A stretch of DNA of 64,000 nucleotides from Liolophura sinensis (GCF_032854445.1 NC_088306.1:14379386-14443385), one strand, 5' to 3'. Shown: positions 35,661-47,224, counted from the first letter of the stretch. Notes: generated from the letters alone by a model not told the origin. Program-made: numbers and translations.

Positions 35661-36315
35661 AGGTTAATGAGACCTGGGGTCGGTTTGACCTAGATATAGA
35701 TGACGTCATCCCGATAACGGTTAAAGACCGATCGTGTCAAATGGCTAGTAGAATAGTGGCTGGGGGTGTGACCCCCGAGCCCAGTAGTCTGGAATTGGCT
35801 AACGCAGCCGGGGATCCGGAGGGCAACGGTCTCACTAATGAGAATACGGCGGTTGGCCAGGGAGATAGTGTACTAGAGGACCCGCCACATAGTCTTTTAG
35901 ATTGTACCCTAGGCATAGAGACTTCGGGAGAAATTTCATCCCATGTAAAAGGTAACCCCATGGAAGGTGAAGAGGGGTTTCAGTTAGTACCAGAGGAACT
36001 GGGGTACGTTAGTGCCGCCCAATTGGCGGATCCAGATCTAGTGCCTGTTTTGCGATCGGTGAGTGATGGAGTAGAGCCTGAACGGGTGCATTTGAGTAAT
36101 AAGGTAACTAATCATCTATGGCAATGTAGGTCGCCGTAATTAGTGAAAGATGGTGTCCTGATGTAAGAGTGGGACTATGGGTCGTATAGAGGAGGGAAAT
36201 TGGTGGTGCCAGCTGAGTTACGGAACGAGGTACTACGGTTAGTGCATGATGTAAAATTTTCTGGCCACTTACGACAGCAAAAGAACATAGCTAGGTTACG
36301 TTCCACCTTCTTTTA
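35661..36315 (+). pseudogene. linker and truncated integrase remnant
   Basis: The frame 35594-36139 starts in RNase H, and after MDHNSLVWLTR a deletion joins it to an acidic linker. After the stop, a second frame reads KLVVPAELRNEVLRLVHD and FSGHLRQQKNIARLR, the HHCC zinc-binding start of a gypsy integrase (histidines near 36244 and 36267). It ends at a TAG near 36315, and no catalytic core follows. Confidence 0.75.
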
Positions 36316-37130
36316 GCCCAGAATGAGTGCACATGGCGCTCGCTTTGTTGGTATGTTTGCTGCCTGTAATCGGGACAAGAAACCTCGCCAGAATAACCTC
36401 GGTGGATACACTTTGATATCCTTGAACCCTTGTCCCCCCCCCCCCACTCCCCACACACACACACGTAAAATCGACGTGCAAGAAACCCTGGGTAGTTGCA
36501 TATTGTCAGACATCACTGATCTACACGATTATCATATACAAGGTGTTACACTGCATTGCAGACAGCCACACAATTGTCTACATAGTTGTGCAACACATGA
36601 CGAGAGTCTGTATTATTTGTCATGTTTAACAGCCCACGCCTGTAACAGTAAATGTCACCCCAACTGGGGTGTCTGTTATATAGATACCTTGCTCTGCCGT
36701 TACCGTGCCTTTCCTGTTGATGTTTAAGAGCTGATGTAGAGAATGAAGAGTGATTTACATACAGCTGTTCAACGAGGGACTGATCGTTGGTTGGAGATTA
36801 TAGGGTTGACAATTTTACATCTGTGTATCTGATTAGCGTATTTGAGGACAAATACATGTATTTTATGTAATGGCGGATTAGGTGTATGATTCAATGACAA
36901 ATACTTTTAATAACGGTATATGCCTGTTGTGGGCGAGATATATCATAATACTTATGGATAAACCTAGCTCTGTAGGGCTGTGATTACATATACTATCAGA
37001 GATCTGTCTGGTTCTAAAAGCCTACCCGGAACACCTCTGTGCATCCCTTGCTGTCTTTAATATACTACTGCTCGGCACCAAATAATTTGTCTGTCCGTAG
37101 TCATAGTTATCTCAGCCATCAATTCCGGGT
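36316..37130. other. intergenic with C-run and CA-repeat
   Basis: A run of ten C at about 36436 is followed by an ACACACAC run ending near 36465. The open frame across it (36323-36727) is judged spurious because it depends on this low-complexity stretch. CCTACCCGGAA at 37021 has an inverted partner at 37125. Confidence 0.5.
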
Positions 37131-38030
37131 AGGTGTTCCTGTTACAGCCCAAACTGCCTCTATTATAAAGAGATGGCTTGTTCGAAATACACGACAGTTT
37201 AGCCGCACAAAAAAGTAACCAAAACCAGCAGATTTTATTTTACAACAATTTATTAGCTTAACAAGAACAGATAATAAGACTTATACAAATACTAAAGAAA
37301 TTAAGTTTAACAAGAAAGGATAACAGTATCTATACAAATACTAAGGTACGTACGGTGTCAAGTACAAAGGGACGCATATATTCCACAATATATACCATAC
37401 AGGCATAAATGCTCAGAGGCAAATTCACAAGAGGGAAAATCCACAGTATAACTGAGTGTATGACGAAATATACACAAAATTCCACAGACAGGGTCCGTGT
37501 GCTAATAAGCACTGTGTATACAAGAGCACAAATTAAACATACAAGTTCAGACTGAACAAGTGCTCGGTGGAGATAGGATATAACAAAGCCAGAGGCTATA
37601 AAGACACCAAAATTCAGCACAAAAGGCCTACTAAAATAATACACAGCGAAAGCATCCAAACTCTCAATAATTCTCCTTTCTCCTCTCTGTTCTCTCCGTT
37701 TGACCTGCTTTCATAGGTCTTATATAGCCTTGTGGAATTGTCCAGAATAAGAAAATTCCTGAACACTTGATGTAAACAAACAGGCACCGAACTGAGCGTA
37801 TTCTGGAACATTCTAAGGTAGAGGCAGACAGCACTCCCTGAACTTAGCATATGTAAACAGTGGCAAGCTATATTTAGAAACTGACGGCAGTTGTGCGCAT
37901 AACATTCCCGTGTTCCCAAGTGTCATCACTAATTTAATCCACACAAACAGGAAACTAGTGGAAGCTTGATAAATGCTAACTCCATGTTTGAATGCATACT
38001 CCGTAGGGTGAAGCGAATCATGTATACAAT
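37131..38030. other. AT-rich, short direct repeat, no gene supported
   Basis: TTAACAAGAACAGATAATAAG and TTAACAAGAAAGGATAACAG start two copies of a roughly 60-base direct repeat at 37255-37350. Minus-strand frames here (109 and 101 codons) are hydrophobic and Ile/Val/Phe-rich, as expected by chance. A solo LTR is possible but untested. Confidence 0.35.
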
Positions 38031-38034
38031 TTTC

Positions 38035-38160
38035 ACTGCCACTATTAGACAAGTTAGATCTTTTGACATGTGTATTGGATAATTGTTTAGGATCAGTCTC
38101 ACCAGCAATGAAATAGCAGGAACCCCTTAATCAACACTGATGAATAAAAAAAATTCCAGA
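38035..38160 (+). repeat. Rep-5 copy
   Basis: CACTATTAGACAAGTTAGATC, TTGTTTAGGATCAGTCTCAC and AATCAACACTGATGAATAA match the copies at 28470 and 42995. Confidence 0.7.
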
Positions 38161-38164
38161 CGGA

Positions 38165-39005
38165 CCCTCACAAAGTTAACGATGGACTGTGTGTGGTTCT
38201 GTCGTTGTTGTGGCTTCAAACCGTTTTATATCTGAACATAAATCACACTTCTGTAATCTGTGGTCATGTGGAACCACTCGACAGCCAATGTAAGGAATGA
38301 CACCGTTGTTACCGTTGTAGTCTGCCTTGCTCAGTAATCTTGTTCGCTTACAAAATGGATTTATCAACTGGCACAGACGAACAGTTCTGTGGGGCGAAGG
38401 TGCCAGAAGAGAAGAAAACAAAAGCTTAGCTTCTATGACATTGATGAAACGAGGCAGAGTGGACAGCACATATGTTTTCTTCCCTCCATCTCCCCTCAGT
38501 ACGGATAATGTGGTACAAAAGTTTCCCGCCCATGCGCAAAGAATAGTCTATGTTAAACATTAGGGTAACGCGTTATTAAACCATTTTCCTCTGGCTTAGA
38601 GGATTAAAATGTTGGGAATTTGTGATTTGTTAGAAAAAGTGGTAACATCCCGTATAACTCAACGAACTGTGATATAACCATGTTTATGAATTGCACAGAC
38701 AGGCCTACGACTGTGCCAACATCTTCCGAAAATTTTACAGTTTCGCCTAATATCACAGCATTGGCCAAGCCAGCTATGGTAACTGGCAGCTTGGTAAGCA
38801 ACTATTTTGCCAAAGAAGACACTGTCAGATCTGAAATCCTGTGGGCCTTTCATACTGTGGAGCGTCATTATTCTTTTCGTTCCAATGAGGGAATAGACAG
38901 GCTATTTCAGAATATGTTTTTCTGACTGACTTGGCTAAAACATTTTCTTGTGGACAATGCGTATATTTGCTCATTTGCAAAATGACGATCTGCAGCAATA
39001 TCCCC
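38165..39005. other. intergenic, no gene seen
   Basis: Short frames on both strands only; none has a signal peptide, domain or splice match. Confidence 0.4.
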
Positions 39006-39009
39006 CAAT

Positions 39010-39225
39010 ATATTAAAAGAAATACCCCTTACACAGTAAAACCAGATCATCAACAGCAGTTCAAATGATGGAATCCGACCTCTTAATAGTCTACGTCACG
39101 GGGGGCTTTATTCTGTTTGCGTAAATTGTTAAATAATCGCAACTAAAACGCCCCCGAGCACCATGGCTTCAGCAGAATTAGGTAAAATAAATGCAGTGAT
39201 ATTATTTGCGATTTGATAGTCACTG
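39010..39225 (+). repeat. Rep-2 copy
   Basis: AGTAAAACCAGATCATCAACAGC, then CACCATGGCTTCAGCAGAATTAGG and ATGCAGTGATATTATTTGCG. Confidence 0.6.
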
Positions 39226-39239
39226 GTTTTAAATTACCC

Positions 39240-39392
39240 TGGTACGTGGGAAGGTCTCCAGCAACCTGCGGATGGTCGTGGGTTTCCACCGGGCTGTGCA
39301 CGGTTTCCTCCCACCATAATGCTGGCCGCCGTCGTATAAGTGAAATATTCTTGAGTACGGCGTAAAACACCAATCAAATAAAAAAATAAATG
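39240..39392 (+). mobile_element. SINE-1, 5'-truncated
   Basis: Centre and tail are nearly unchanged (GTATAAGTGAAATATTCTTG, GTACGGCGTAAAACACC), suggesting a young copy. The tRNA head is absent. Confidence 0.9.
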
Positions 39393-39977
39393 AATTACTC
39401 TGAATCCTGTCATTTCATGAACAATGGTATGAAAGTATTGCAAAGGTATCCCAGGCCTCAAGGATGCTCAGTCCACCAGCATGCAATACCATGCAATAGT
39501 CACTTACAATCCCAGCAGCATTTATCGGTAATGTACGGGATATTTCATCAGCTACATGTATATTGTTGCTCGCTGTGCATGGGATGACGCTGACCAGAAG
39601 TCGAAATTAAGACGGTTGAAAAAGGGAAGGGGTAAAAAAAAAGGTCAAAATGAAGTAAACAACTCTCACCGCCCACAACTTACACCAACATAAATTTTAC
39701 ACATTACAATTAGCATGCAAGATTTTACGTGACAATAGAGAAGGAAAGCCCTCGTCTGTTTTTGGTCACGTCAGGCTTAGACTTCGGAGAACTGCATTGG
39801 ATGCTGAGTTTGGCGAAAAATTTAAGTATAAAATGTGACTTAATACAAGTAATACGCTTTCGAACAATTTGCTCCTGAGCTTCTGCGTCGCGAAGTCAGC
39901 AGTCATCGTCTGACTGTTTTCTGTATAAACAAGAAAAGTGGATATGCCCTCAGAAAAATATATACAGATGATTGACT
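39393..39977. other. intergenic, no gene seen
   Basis: Nothing recognised. Confidence 0.4.
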
Positions 39978-40126
39978 ACTGCTTTACTTCATCGGGGAGG
40001 TCGTAGGCCATTGTCGGGTGAACGTGAGCTATTACTTTGACACTGCTTTACTTCATCCGGGAGGTCGTAGGCCATTGTCGGGTGAACGTGACCTATTACC
40101 TTGACACTGCTTTACTTCATCCGGTT
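39978..40126. repeat. tandem repeat, 64-bp period, about 2.3 copies
   Basis: ACTGCTTTACTTCATC starts at 39978, 40042 and 40106, exactly 64 bases apart, and the intervening sequence is nearly identical. Confidence 0.9.
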
Positions 40127-40410
40127 ATCGTTGTACATGAGTTTGTTCATGTGACCCAGCGCTAACCAGTACAAAGCAGGAATAGCTCTGAAGGTATAAC
40201 AACTATTCTATTTTATCTTTTATATATAACACCTATTGCAGCGATGAAAAAGCTTTGATTTGGACAGGTTGAAACGTAGTAGCACACAGATTTCACAAGC
40301 CTATTACAAATTTAAAAGTGAAATCATCTTGGAGTGGGTATAAACTATCACTTTATGTGGCGAATTCGGCTGTGGTTTTAAGTCAGGCAGCTCATAACGT
40401 AAGTGAAGGA

Positions 40411-40442
40411 GGGAAGGGGACGGGGGAGGGGGGGGGGGGGGG
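40411..40442. repeat. G-rich run
   Basis: GGGGACGGGGGAGG followed by an uninterrupted run of about 18 G. Length here is prone to sequencing error. Confidence 0.8.
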
Positions 40443-40544
40443 CAAAGATGTCTGAAACAGGCCGAATCATCGGAAGCTAAGATAGCAGTCAAGTATTTTT
40501 GCTAACAGGTATTCGACACGACTTCCAAATTAAAAGTGAGCGCA

Positions 40545-40815
40545 GACAGTTTCGACATGTTTGCCAGCTATCACACTCTCGTCGCTGCTCCAGTTTTTCT
40601 CTCTACGCTGTACGTCTCAATTACACTGTATTCCTGCATAAACCAGGATTCTGCTGGTAGACTAACCATCCCTGAGGTTTGGTCCTTTTGCATTGTTTTA
40701 ATGTGATTGTGCGTTAAATGTGATGCGAACACAGCATTTTGAGTAATTCAAGACCAGTGACGTCTAATAAATTGCAATTAACACCATTGCATTTTACCTA
40801 GTTCTGCTACTGTTT
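40545..40815 (-). repeat. Rep-2 copy, inverted
   Basis: GCCAGCTATCACACTCTCG, GTCGCTGCTCCAG and CTCTCTACGCTGTACGTC are complements of Rep-2 blocks. The far end matches 10955-11245. Confidence 0.65.
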
Positions 40816-41094
40816 ATGCATTTACATCAAGAGTTGAATAAAGTCAACAGAATAAAGCAACGTCCAGACTATCCAACATCACTTAACTTTTGTGAACTCA
40901 ACAGCAAGTGTTGAGTAATGCATGAGTAATATAAACTCTCAATATTGCATTAACTTGTTACATTTTCGACACCAAAGTTGGTGTGAAACACACGACCAAA
41001 AGAGTTCCGTTCTCAACCGTCCTCAATAAATGATTTGAACATCTCATGTGGTTTATGTGGCTATAAATGTTACTGTACGATGATCAGCTTTCAC

Positions 41095-41331
41095 TGGTGG
41101 CCGAGGGGGTTAGTGTGCCAGTGCGGCGCAATGACCTAGCAGCCTCCCACCATTGCGATCGCCGTGAGTTCAAGTCCAGCTCATGCTGGTCTGTCGCCAA
41201 CCTGCGGATGGTCGTGAATTTTTCCAGGCTCTTATCCTGTTTCCTCACCATTATGTTGGCTGCATTCTTATAACTAATATATTCTTGAGTATGGCAAAAA
41301 ATAAAACAGCAATTAAATAAATAAATAAATG
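41095..41331 (+). mobile_element. SINE-1, near full length with deletion
   Basis: Head, B box GAGTTCAAGTCC, a shortened centre (the CTTCCTCTCCGGCCG part is missing) and a diverged tail. Confidence 0.85.
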
Positions 41332-41334
41332 TGT

Positions 41335-42220
41335 CAAACTGAGCTGTATTTGAACCATGCAGCGACCTTCTTGATGAAATGATGGTGAACTTGCGAATAG
41401 GCCATTCAAAAGTGAAGAAATCAACCGTTTTGACAAACTCCCAGTTTCTAACTGACTGTTAATTAAGTTAGGGCGTATCTGAAGGGATGTATATCTGGAT
41501 TATTTTCTTTTAACAACGTTTTTATACATTTTTCACGCATGGGTGAATGAAACCCGAATAAGCCACCATGCCTTCGTCAGGTACATGGCTGAAAAGATAG
41601 GGCTAGATTCCAACAGGCAATCACGTTGGTCAAACGCCAGAAAGTCACAGTGAACCAACGCTGTACTCTCGTCTGAGCACAGGAATCGTAAATACTATTA
41701 TTATACCCTGTAGAGTGATTCTTGCTTTTCATTGGTTAATACACGATCCAACGATATACTGCAAAACATGACATAAAATTATAATGTACCCAAACAAAGC
41801 AACGTCACCCTCACGAAGTAATATTCCAATTTCACCAGGCAACAGCCACGAGGCAACAACCTGGCGCTAACATCCGATACTCAGGTGTGTTTATTTTGTT
41901 GCAGTTATCTCCCTTTGTGAACTCTGTTCTTTTGTTTACACAGTAAACACCTGGATGATGGCTTGCTCCGCTATCGATGTACAAATTCTGCTATTCAAAG
42001 TACCAACTGAGCAAGTTAACTTTTTGTGGTTTAATAAAACATTAGTGCATGCTGGGGGATGATATCTCAGGAATTACCAGGCCTCGGCATATCGTTGAAC
42101 ATCTATTCTATCGAGCTGACAATTCCTAATATAAACTCCCTAAGCACTCAGTATCTGTAAATCAGACCCTATTTCAGTAGTCTGGGTCATTGTAATAGCT
42201 CTTGGCTGTACAGCCATAAC
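41335..42220. other. intergenic, no gene seen
   Basis: GTTATCTCCCTTTG at about 41905 repeats a motif found in the gene D and E upstream arms. No gene is recognised. Confidence 0.35.
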
Positions 42221-42225
42221 TATTT

Positions 42226-42558
42226 CTAGGGTATGTGTGGTTCGTACTGTGAATAGGGTATGTGTGGTTCGTACTGTGAATAGGGTTTGTGTGGTTCGTA
42301 CTGTGAATAGGGTGTGTGTGGCTCGTACTGTGAATAGGGTATGTGTGGTTCGTACTGTGAATAGGGTTTGTGTGGTTCGTACTGAGAATAGGGTATGCGT
42401 GGTTCGTACTGAGAATAGGGTATGTGTGGTTCGTACTGTGAATAGGGTATGTGTGGTTCGTACTGTGAATAGGGTATGTGTGGCTCGTATTGTGAATAGG
42501 GCATGTGTGGTTCGTACTGAGAATAGGGTATGTGTGGTTCGTACTGTGAATCGGACAT
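42226..42558 (-). CDS. possible repeat protein, nine-residue repeats
   Basis: A 110-codon frame with an ATG at 42558. It consists almost wholly of twelve copies of the nonapeptide YSQYEPHIP and stops at TAG directly after the last unit. In this frame six of the differences between units (TCA/TCT, GAA/GAG, CAG/CAA) are silent. The replacements fall mainly at one position (Ile, Lys, Thr, Met). In the other two minus frames the same six changes would all alter residues. That favours this frame being translated. Against it: all three minus frames and one plus frame are open simply because the 27-base unit lacks stops, there is no signal peptide, and no flanking exon was found. A structural or matrix-type low-complexity protein is conceivable; a non-coding minisatellite is equally possible. 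Confidence 0.35.
   Translation of the reverse strand: MSDSQYEPHIPYSQYEPHMPYSQYEPHIPYSQYEPHIPYSQYEPHIPYSQYEPRIPYSQYEPHKPYSQYEPHIPYSQYEPHTPYSQYEPHKPYSQYEPHIPYSQYEPHIP
42229..42551. repeat. minisatellite, 27-bp unit, 12 copies
   Basis: Unit GGGTATGTGTGG followed by TTCGTACTGTGAATA, twelve head-to-tail copies without any length change. Substitutions affect only a few positions. Confidence 0.97.
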
Positions 42559-42802
42559 TTGTATGAATGATCTGCCCTCTTTTTACCACCCGTGCAAATG
42601 ATCACCCTACTATAAGTGAAAAATTCCATGTACCCGTTAAGCAACAGTCAGATAAGTAAATGTGCACGTTTTTTATGAACCTGTCAGTTTCCACTTACAT
42701 AATAGGCACTAGTCACAAATAACTTGAAGCGGAAGATTAATATTTCCACTCACCCTTCTGACTGATGAATATATTGATGTTTTCGAGGACATATTAGACC
42801 GA

Positions 42803-42834
42803 TAATAATATTATTAATATAATATTATTAATGA
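42803..42834. repeat. AT palindrome
   Basis: TAATAATATTATTAATATAA is the left part of a near-perfect palindrome made only of A and T, able to form a cruciform. Confidence 0.7.
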
Positions 42835-42994
42835 TATACCCCTTCATGATATGGCTATAATACACTCATCATGAAAATTTTCATCGCGGATCTTACCGAT
42901 AGACCCACTGTAAAAAATCCAGCATGCTTTTTGGCTAAGATTTTTTTTTTGTTGTTAACCTTAAAGTGCTGCTCTCAACCCTCGTTTTAGATCA

Positions 42995-43110
42995 CTTCCA
43001 TTATTAGACAAGACTGACCTTTGAAGCCTATGCGATGGACGTAAGTTTGTTTGAGATATGCCTCAACACTGTCCTCGCGAGAAGCCATGTAATCATTCAT
43101 CAATAAACTT
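42995..43110 (+). repeat. Rep-5 copy
   Basis: CATTATTAGACAAGACTGACC, TTGTTTGAGATATGCCTCA and AATCATTCATCAATAAAC, in the order of the 28470 copy. Confidence 0.65.
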
Positions 43111-43700
43111 GTTTGATGTTTGTTGGAATCATACCGGTTACGTTTGATCATCATTTTGAATACCACATGTCCGTCGTCGACAGTTTCCTTGATGGTCTGT
43201 AAGTAATGCAAACGTCAGACTTGACGCTTAAATTTCACACAAAACCCATTTGCTGCCGCACTGAAGTGGTACCAATCGAAGAGCAAAATTGGTAGCAAAA
43301 TCGCAGTTCAGGCCATAAACAGATAAAAGAACCTGCAGAATCAAATTCGTGAAGAGTAATTTCATTAATACAATCAGCAGCATAAACCGAAGATTTTATC
43401 TCCGACAGTCATCAGTAATCTTATCTCATTTGCATTGTAATAATTAGAACTTACGTCTAAACAAACTAATACCGCGCGATCTTGATTCTATTAGTGGTTA
43501 ACGAAATCAGTGTAAAATCAACTGATTTGGCCATGCATTTTAATAATGGAAGCCAACAGCTGGCGACCTGTTCACGTGCAGGGTGCTGTGATGCGTGAAG
43601 TATTAAAGAGAAATAATTCGATAAAATTCATTTAATTGCCGGAAGTTTCATAAAATGCCAGCAGGTGCTCATATCCGCTTCTCTCTGGATAAGAACTAGT
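43111..43700. other. upstream region of gene C, no other gene seen
   Basis: Contains no recognised element. It is presumed to hold regulatory sequence for gene C. Confidence 0.35.
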
Positions 43701-43708
43701 CAGTCTGG

Positions 43709-43790
43709 ATAAATAGTGGACACACACTGACCATCGACACACTACACCTGTTGTCCAGTCTACCAGAGTGACCAGTGCCTCAAACCTCCA
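43709..43790 (+). promoter_or_regulatory. candidate promoter and leader exon of gene C
   Basis: A TATA-like GATAAATAG lies at 43709-43717 and a donor CCA|GTAAGTAT at 43790. The following acceptor TTTTTTCAG ends at 44055, 12 bases before the ATG. The leader shares ACTGACCA and overall layout with those of genes D and E. Confidence 0.6.
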
Positions 43791-44067
43791 GTAAGTATAT
43801 GCCTGTGCGTAGATTTGAGATCTGTTTAATTCTTTCTGGCTTAACTTCTAGAAATACAAGTCTGTACTTCTCGATTCATTAACATGGAACTCGGTCTTTT
43901 CGAATGTTCTGTTCTCAAACACACTAAAGCTGCACTAGTACAAACACGTATTTCATTTAATCCTGCAGTAATTATGACTATATGGCTGCCTTCATCTTGC
44001 ACTACTCTCTCCCTTAATGCTGAGCACCCACTTATTTCACATAAACTTTTTTCAGGTCAATTTAAAG

Positions 44068-45837
44068 ATGCATTCACCTACTCTGCTTGTGTTGCTTGCT
44101 TGTCTTTTGGGAGTCGCGGTTTGTCAGACGGGTAAGTTTTGTAACACGTGACCAATCACATACGGCTGTAGCAAAACTGCAGTATATCACAGAATCTGTG
44201 AAGTATCCACTCCACAAAATTTTCAGGCAGCACAAAAAGTCGTTCAAACAAATACATATATATATTGGATTCCTAGATACTGTATAACATTTTAACGAAC
44301 AGTAGTTTCATTATTCTGGAGCAATAGACGTGACTTCTGTGTGTTACGCTTCACCTGTAGTCACATTGTGGCATTCAGTTGTCTGGTAGATTTCCTGCCT
44401 GGAACAATTTTAATATGCACCATCAGAGCTTTGTTGTCGCCTTGAAAATAAAAGATCAAGTAAATTTAAGGTAAATCTGTAGACAGGTGGTTAAGGGTTG
44501 GATGGGTATTCTTGGTTTATAATAATAATCTTAAATGTCCAATATTATCAACCTTTACCAAAATGTGCAAAGAAAAGTTTGCAAAATCAGAGCGGTAATC
44601 TACGCGAAAAATGTTCAAAAGTCTTGCCAGGAAACAAAGGTCATCTTTTTGGGCTGTGTAAGCGTTAAGGATTTGTAGGAATAAATATTTTGAGTTATTC
44701 AGGTAGAGTAGCTTGAACAAAACACTGAATCTGGACAAGCGGATATATATTACGCGCCTGGCAAGACTCACAAAAGTGTCCTCAGTAGAGATAGGGGTAA
44801 ACGTTACAGACACAATATATATAATATGGGTGTATACTAACAATCAAGAAAATCATAACAACGGCTTAAACCTATAAAACGTGTGCTATTGCAGATGTCT
44901 GGCAATGAAAACTGGTTGCATCCTGAACTCATTGCCAGACATCTACAAAAGACCTAATTCAACAGGCTGCCCTAGATATTACTCACTGACTGTTAGTATA
45001 CAAACATATACTGTGTCTCTAACTCTCTGTCTGCATTTTCTGTTGAAGACACTTTGGTGAATGTCGCAACGTAAGAAATCGTTAAGGATTTGGTTCATGA
45101 CCTATTTATTAGGAAACAAAAGAAACCAGATCTACTGACTGGCTCAGTAACAATACATAACAGTACAACAGACATAGACGATGAAATTAAATCGGACAAA
45201 TTGTTAAAAATGTAGACTGTCGATGAGTTTACAAAAAATATAATAATGATGACAAAAATAATAGCTGGTCTGTATTGGTGTGAGTCTTGTTTGTTCCTCT
45301 CCAGAGTCTCCCGCTGAGGTATGTCCAGAAGGCTGGAACATTACCTGCACTCGACCTCTGTCAGAATTTACCGAGGTGAAAAGGCCCAGGAAATTCTGTA
45401 AATCCATCGGTTACATCGCGAACGGCCTCTGTCACACAGGTATCCGTTTACTGTTGTTTTCCTGGCGTAGATCGCAAAAAGTGTTGCTTCCTTTCAGTTA
45501 TGGAAACAATGTAGCTTTGCAGGAAATTAATGAAAGTCCTAGTATCTCAAGGGTACAGGTGATAATCTTCGCATATATAACGTCATTTTAAACAATTCAT
45601 TTCGTGAAGATCCAGTAGAAACCACACATTTTTACATTCCTTCCTTCAAAACTAGTTTTTATTCATTAATTACATTCATGTATTTATTGTTGAGCCATTA
45701 TAAATGCGTACTTCATGTAATTACATATAATACTTTAACATTTGACAAATTTTATTTGATAGTTTTGTTTTCTGTTTGTTGTTTCAGTGTCCGGGGATCT
45801 TGTCACCCCTAACGGTTGTTGTGAATATGGGAAGTAG
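44068..45837 (+). CDS. secreted six-cysteine peptide, paralogue C
   Basis: Three coding exons: 44068-44131, 45305-45439 and 45788-45837, giving 82 residues. Both introns are phase 1 (donors GTAAGT and GTATCC; acceptors CTCTCCAG and GTTTCAG). Residues 1-19 are a leucine-rich signal peptide with the family ending AVCQT. The mature part has CPEGW and cysteines C-x7-C-x16-C-x10-C-x12-CC, ending CCEYGK. Acidic and basic residues roughly balance, unlike A and B. The stretch RKFCKSIGYIANGLCHT is identical to paralogue E. A 12-base leader piece separates the acceptor from the ATG, as in D and E. An extracellular disulfide-rich peptide is certain as a type; its activity is not known. A terminal Gly-Lys could allow C-terminal amidation after removal of Lys. 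Confidence 0.9.
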
Positions 45838-46043
45838 ACTAACCGGACTGGTATAAATGTAGATATTTACTCTTATGGAAAGTGTAAGATGATTGGGTTA
45901 TTTCGAGCAACTCAGAAATCAGTTCCACTTCGATTGTTGTATGGTCATGGATTTGTCAAACTACGCTTCAAGCGCTCACAATACGTGAGGTAATAAATCC
46001 TTCTGTTAGCATAAAAACGAATGTCTTGACTTTAATCTGGACA

Positions 46044-46049
46044 AATAAA
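46044..46049 (+). terminator. candidate polyadenylation signal of gene C
   Basis: AATAAA in GGACAAATAAAGTATTG, 207 bases after the stop; an earlier AATAAA lies at about 45993. Confidence 0.5.
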
Positions 46050-46302
46050 GTATTGCATAGAATTTAAAAAACTCTTGTTAAAATTGTTCTTTTACGTTGG
46101 AAATCGGTGTTTAGAGAACATGGTTATTATTGGATAAATCCAGTGCCTTTATTTAATCAGTTTTTAATGCTGCGTTAAGGTTCAGTGTTCAGGTTACTTG
46201 GTCGAGAGAAAAAGGATTGAACACGAGGCCTCATTTTGGTAAATACAGGTACTGCTTCCGTCTTGAGATTCAACGCCGGAAAATTTGTGACGCCAGTAAA
46301 CT

Positions 46303-46570
46303 TGTATATTTATTTGATTATTGTTATTCTGAATCTTAGTGAAAAAATGTTTACTTCTACAACGTCGACCAGCAATATGGTGCGAGAAAACCTTTTAGAG
46401 CGTGGGATAAAACCCACGACCATCGGCATATTGGTGGCGAATTTTCCCAGGTATGATTCTGGAGAGGAAGCCAACATGAGCTGGTCTTGAACTCATTGTG
46501 ACTACATTTGCGGGAGACTTTTAAATCACTACTGTGGTAGCGCGCTAACCACTCAGTCAAAGAAACCCTC
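46303..46570 (-). mobile_element. SINE-1, old full-length copy
   Basis: All parts can be aligned but it is the most diverged long copy in the window (for example ACTTCTACAACGTCGACCAGC for the usual ACTTATACGACGGCGGCCAGC). Confidence 0.8.
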
Positions 46571-46644
46571 AGAAGGCATTGTAGTCATGTGACAAGTGAT
46601 TGTTCTTTTAAACTTATAGTATCTGACGAAATAACAAATATCCA

Positions 46645-46720
46645 AGACGACGTAAAGTTACACAAACAACGAAAGTGTATGAAGTACGAAATTAGGACGG
46701 AATTCCAACTGTTCACGTAA
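46645..46720 (-). repeat. Rep-1 fragment, inverted
   Basis: AACGAAAGTGTATGAAGTACG and AAATTAGGACGGAATTCC are complements of the Rep-1 start. Confidence 0.5.
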
Positions 46721-47224
46721 ATCTTAAATAATGCAAAGGAACTTAGTCCACCAACAGAATCCTGATTTATCCCGACAAACAACATAAAAGAATAAACAGT
46801 GAATATCAATGAATACCTTTTTGGTCTATTCTCGTCTGTTCGTCGAAAATTATTCGTTACTTGGGAGCAAATGGTATATGTACGCACCAAAGAGAGAACA
46901 CACAGAGGTGATGTAATATGTCAATGTGTTGGTAAATTCTCAATCTTTCCGGGTCTGGTTTCCAAACAGATCCTCAAACAATAATAAGCTGCGGCAAATA
47001 TAAGCTAAGGTCGGGAACCAGCTATACAAGATCACCAGAGACTGGTTCATATGGCAAATTACCAGTAAGCAACACGATCGAAATAAAACAATAAATGGTG
47101 ATTACATCTTATTTCTTTTGCGTATTGCTATTTATTTAATAACAAATTCTAAGCACAGCTCCCCTATATGTCACGTGGTAGGTCTAACATGTCACCTTGA
47201 TGACGCCTCCTGTCGACCCGAGAC
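46721..47224. other. intergenic, no gene seen
   Basis: Nothing recognised. Confidence 0.35.

Larger units (their letters stand above)
32800..36315 (+). mobile_element. Ty3/gypsy-type LTR retrotransposon body, degenerate
   Basis: Gag-like, protease-like, reverse transcriptase, RNase H and the start of integrase follow each other on the plus strand in the Ty3/gypsy order. The frame is interrupted many times, a catalytic protease residue is lost, and the element stops inside the integrase zinc-binding region at about 36315. LTRs were not identified, so the outer limits are approximate. It is an inactive genomic fossil. Confidence 0.85.

Noticed and set aside
36323..36727. 134-codon plus-strand open frame
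   Set aside because: Runs through a C-run and CA-repeat, has no domain and no splice support; openness is a product of low complexity.
37021..37137. CCTACCCGGAA inverted pair as transposon ends
   Set aside because: Only 11 bases match and no target duplication or internal structure was found.
37330..37919. Two hydrophobic minus-strand frames of 109 and 101 codons
   Set aside because: Composition follows local base bias, frames overlap each other, and no start context or homology is seen.
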